Source of the DNA: Dethiosulfatibacter sp.
Lineage (GTDB): Bacteria; Bacillota_A; Clostridia; Tissierellales; Dethiosulfatibacteraceae
Assembly (NCBI GenBank): GCA_019084435.1
Contig: JAHRFV010000014.1
Location: 1 to 8,269, forward strand
Length of the DNA: 8,269 nt
Direction: 5' to 3'
Both the position numbers and the translations under genes were made by a program. The first letter of the stretch is position 1. Every line of letters begins with the position of its first letter. Shown piece by piece: positions 7,578 through 8,269 of the stretch. A model generated the notes under the pieces. That model did not search any database. It saw nothing but the letters and a program-made list of their open reading frames with translations, and was not told the origin of the DNA.

Positions 7578-8006
7578 ATGATAGAGGAAGTCAGTGCAGG
7601 TGGTATTGTTTTTTTTGGAAATTCAATACTCCTGCTTAAAAAATTCAACGGTGATTATGTCTTGCCGAAAGGTCGCGTCGAAAAGGACGAAACTTTAAAT
7701 AGTGCTGCGGTGAGAGAAGTCATAGAAGAAAGCGGAACAAAGGTAAGTGTCATCAAATATCTTGATAAAATATCATATGAGTTTATAAGAAATACCAGTC
7801 AAGAACAGAAAATCAGAAAAATAGTCCATTGGTACCTGATGAAAGCTAAGGACATGACTTGCAAGCCCCAAAAAAACGAAGGCTTCATATCTGCATGTTT
7901 TTTTCCGTTTAACCGCGCAATACTCTTAGCCAGGTATGATGACGAACGAAGAATTATAATCAAAGCGGTGGAAGATATCAGTTTCCATCAATACAATATC
8001 AATTAG
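7578..8006 (+). CDS. Nudix hydrolase
   Basis: A 142-residue cytosolic pyrophosphohydrolase of the Nudix superfamily, cutting a nucleoside diphosphate linked to another moiety with a divalent metal. The Nudix box GX5EX7REUXEEXGU runs from G32 to T54, with E38, R46-E47, E50-E51 and G53 all present. The last position is Thr instead of the usual hydrophobic residue. VLPKG just before the box (28-32) and KIVHWYL (81-87) after it are typical of the MutT/Ap4A-hydrolase-like branch, but the substrate cannot be read from the box. GGGAG six bases before the ATG supports this start. The stop is followed after 12 bases by whiA, so the two are probably cotranscribed. B. subtilis has a Nudix gene, yvcI, in its whiA operon, which makes that a candidate counterpart; orthology is inference. 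Confidence 0.9.
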   Translation: MIEEVSAGGIVFFGNSILLLKKFNGDYVLPKGRVEKDETLNSAAVREVIEESGTKVSVIKYLDKISYEFIRNTSQEQKIRKIVHWYLMKAKDMTCKPQKNEGFISACFFPFNRAILLARYDDERRIIIKAVEDISFHQYNIN

Positions 8007-8018
8007 CGGGGTGAAATT

Positions 8019-8269
8019 ATGTCGTTTTCATCAACTGTAAAAAACGAAGTCTGTCATCAGCCAATTGAAACAACTTGTTGTATTTTGGCAGAACTATCAG
8101 CTTTGGTCAGAACAACTGGTTTGATATCCTTAAAAGGAAATGATCAAATATCTTTGGATTTTTCAACTGAGAATGCCGCATTGGCTAGACGAATCTACTC
8201 ATTGCTCAAAAAAAGATATAATATGCCTGCTAGTGTCAAGGTAAGTAAAGGTAGAAAACTCAAGCGCAA
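8019..8269 (+). CDS. whiA: WhiA DNA-binding protein, N-terminal part (cut by window)
   Basis: The first 83 residues of a protein of about 310-320 are visible. The opening MSFSSTVKNEVCH, then CCILAELSALVRTTG (20-34), and STENAALARRIYSLLKK (49-65) match the N-terminal domain of WhiA. Members of that family join a LAGLIDADG homing-endonuclease-like fold lacking nuclease activity to a C-terminal helix-turn-helix, both of which would lie beyond the edge. In actinomycetes WhiA is a sporulation regulator. In Bacillota it affects cell division and chromosome segregation, and its direct role there is less clear. The start follows GGGGTGA by a short spacer, and the gene lies 12 bases after the Nudix stop. 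No promoter fits in that gap, so it depends on the upstream transcript. Confidence 0.93.
   Translation, partial: MSFSSTVKNEVCHQPIETTCCILAELSALVRTTGLISLKGNDQISLDFSTENAALARRIYSLLKKRYNMPASVKVSKGRKLKR

Noticed and set aside
1..8269. Mobile element, CRISPR array, tRNA/rRNA or defence system
   Set aside because: Coding sequence accounts for nearly all bases. The gaps are 12 to 145 bases long and contain no direct-repeat arrays, transposase remnants or RNA gene signatures that I could see.

Overview
The window looks like an ordinary chromosomal core region of a low-G+C Bacillota, most likely a Clostridia-type anaerobe. The grounds are visibly AT-rich DNA, strong AGGAGG-like ribosome binding sites before nearly every gene, a pyruvate kinase with the extra C-terminal PEP-utilizer domain, a DnaE that keeps an intact PHP metal site, a WhiA homologue, and the dnaE-pfkA-pyk gene order. 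I cannot name the genus from the sequence alone.

Layout. Positions 1-7432 hold a minus-strand block read in the order dnaE (DNA polymerase III alpha), pfkA (6-phosphofructokinase), pyk (pyruvate kinase), then a class I aminotransferase whose 3' end is cut off by the left edge. pfkA, pyk and the aminotransferase are each separated by about 35 bases and very probably share one transcript. That transcript starts at a near-consensus extended -10 promoter (3912-3939) in the 104-base dnaE-pfkA gap. A 145-base divergent intergenic region (7433-7577) separates dnaE from a plus-strand pair: a Nudix hydrolase and, 12 bases later, the first 83 codons of whiA, cut by the right edge. No gap exceeds 300 bases, and I see no RNA gene, mobile element, CRISPR array or prophage remnant.

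How the genes fit together. PfkA commits fructose-6-phosphate to glycolysis and Pyk makes pyruvate and ATP from PEP. The aminotransferase would consume or produce 2-oxo acids and glutamate/2-oxoglutarate next to that step. DnaE is a replicative/primer-extending polymerase. Its close linkage to the two glycolytic kinases recurs in Bacillota and fits the reported genetic link between lower glycolysis and replication in Bacillus subtilis. The Nudix-WhiA pair recalls the yvcI-rapZ-glmR-whiA neighbourhood of Bacillus, here without the two middle genes between them.

I found no new defence, mobile or biosynthetic system. The points worth a second look are small: a tyrosine at the conserved His-249 position of PfkA, a matched pair of 13-base palindromes over the -10 regions of the divergent dnaE and Nudix promoters, an aminotransferase attached to the glycolytic operon, and a complete set of PHP metal ligands in DnaE.
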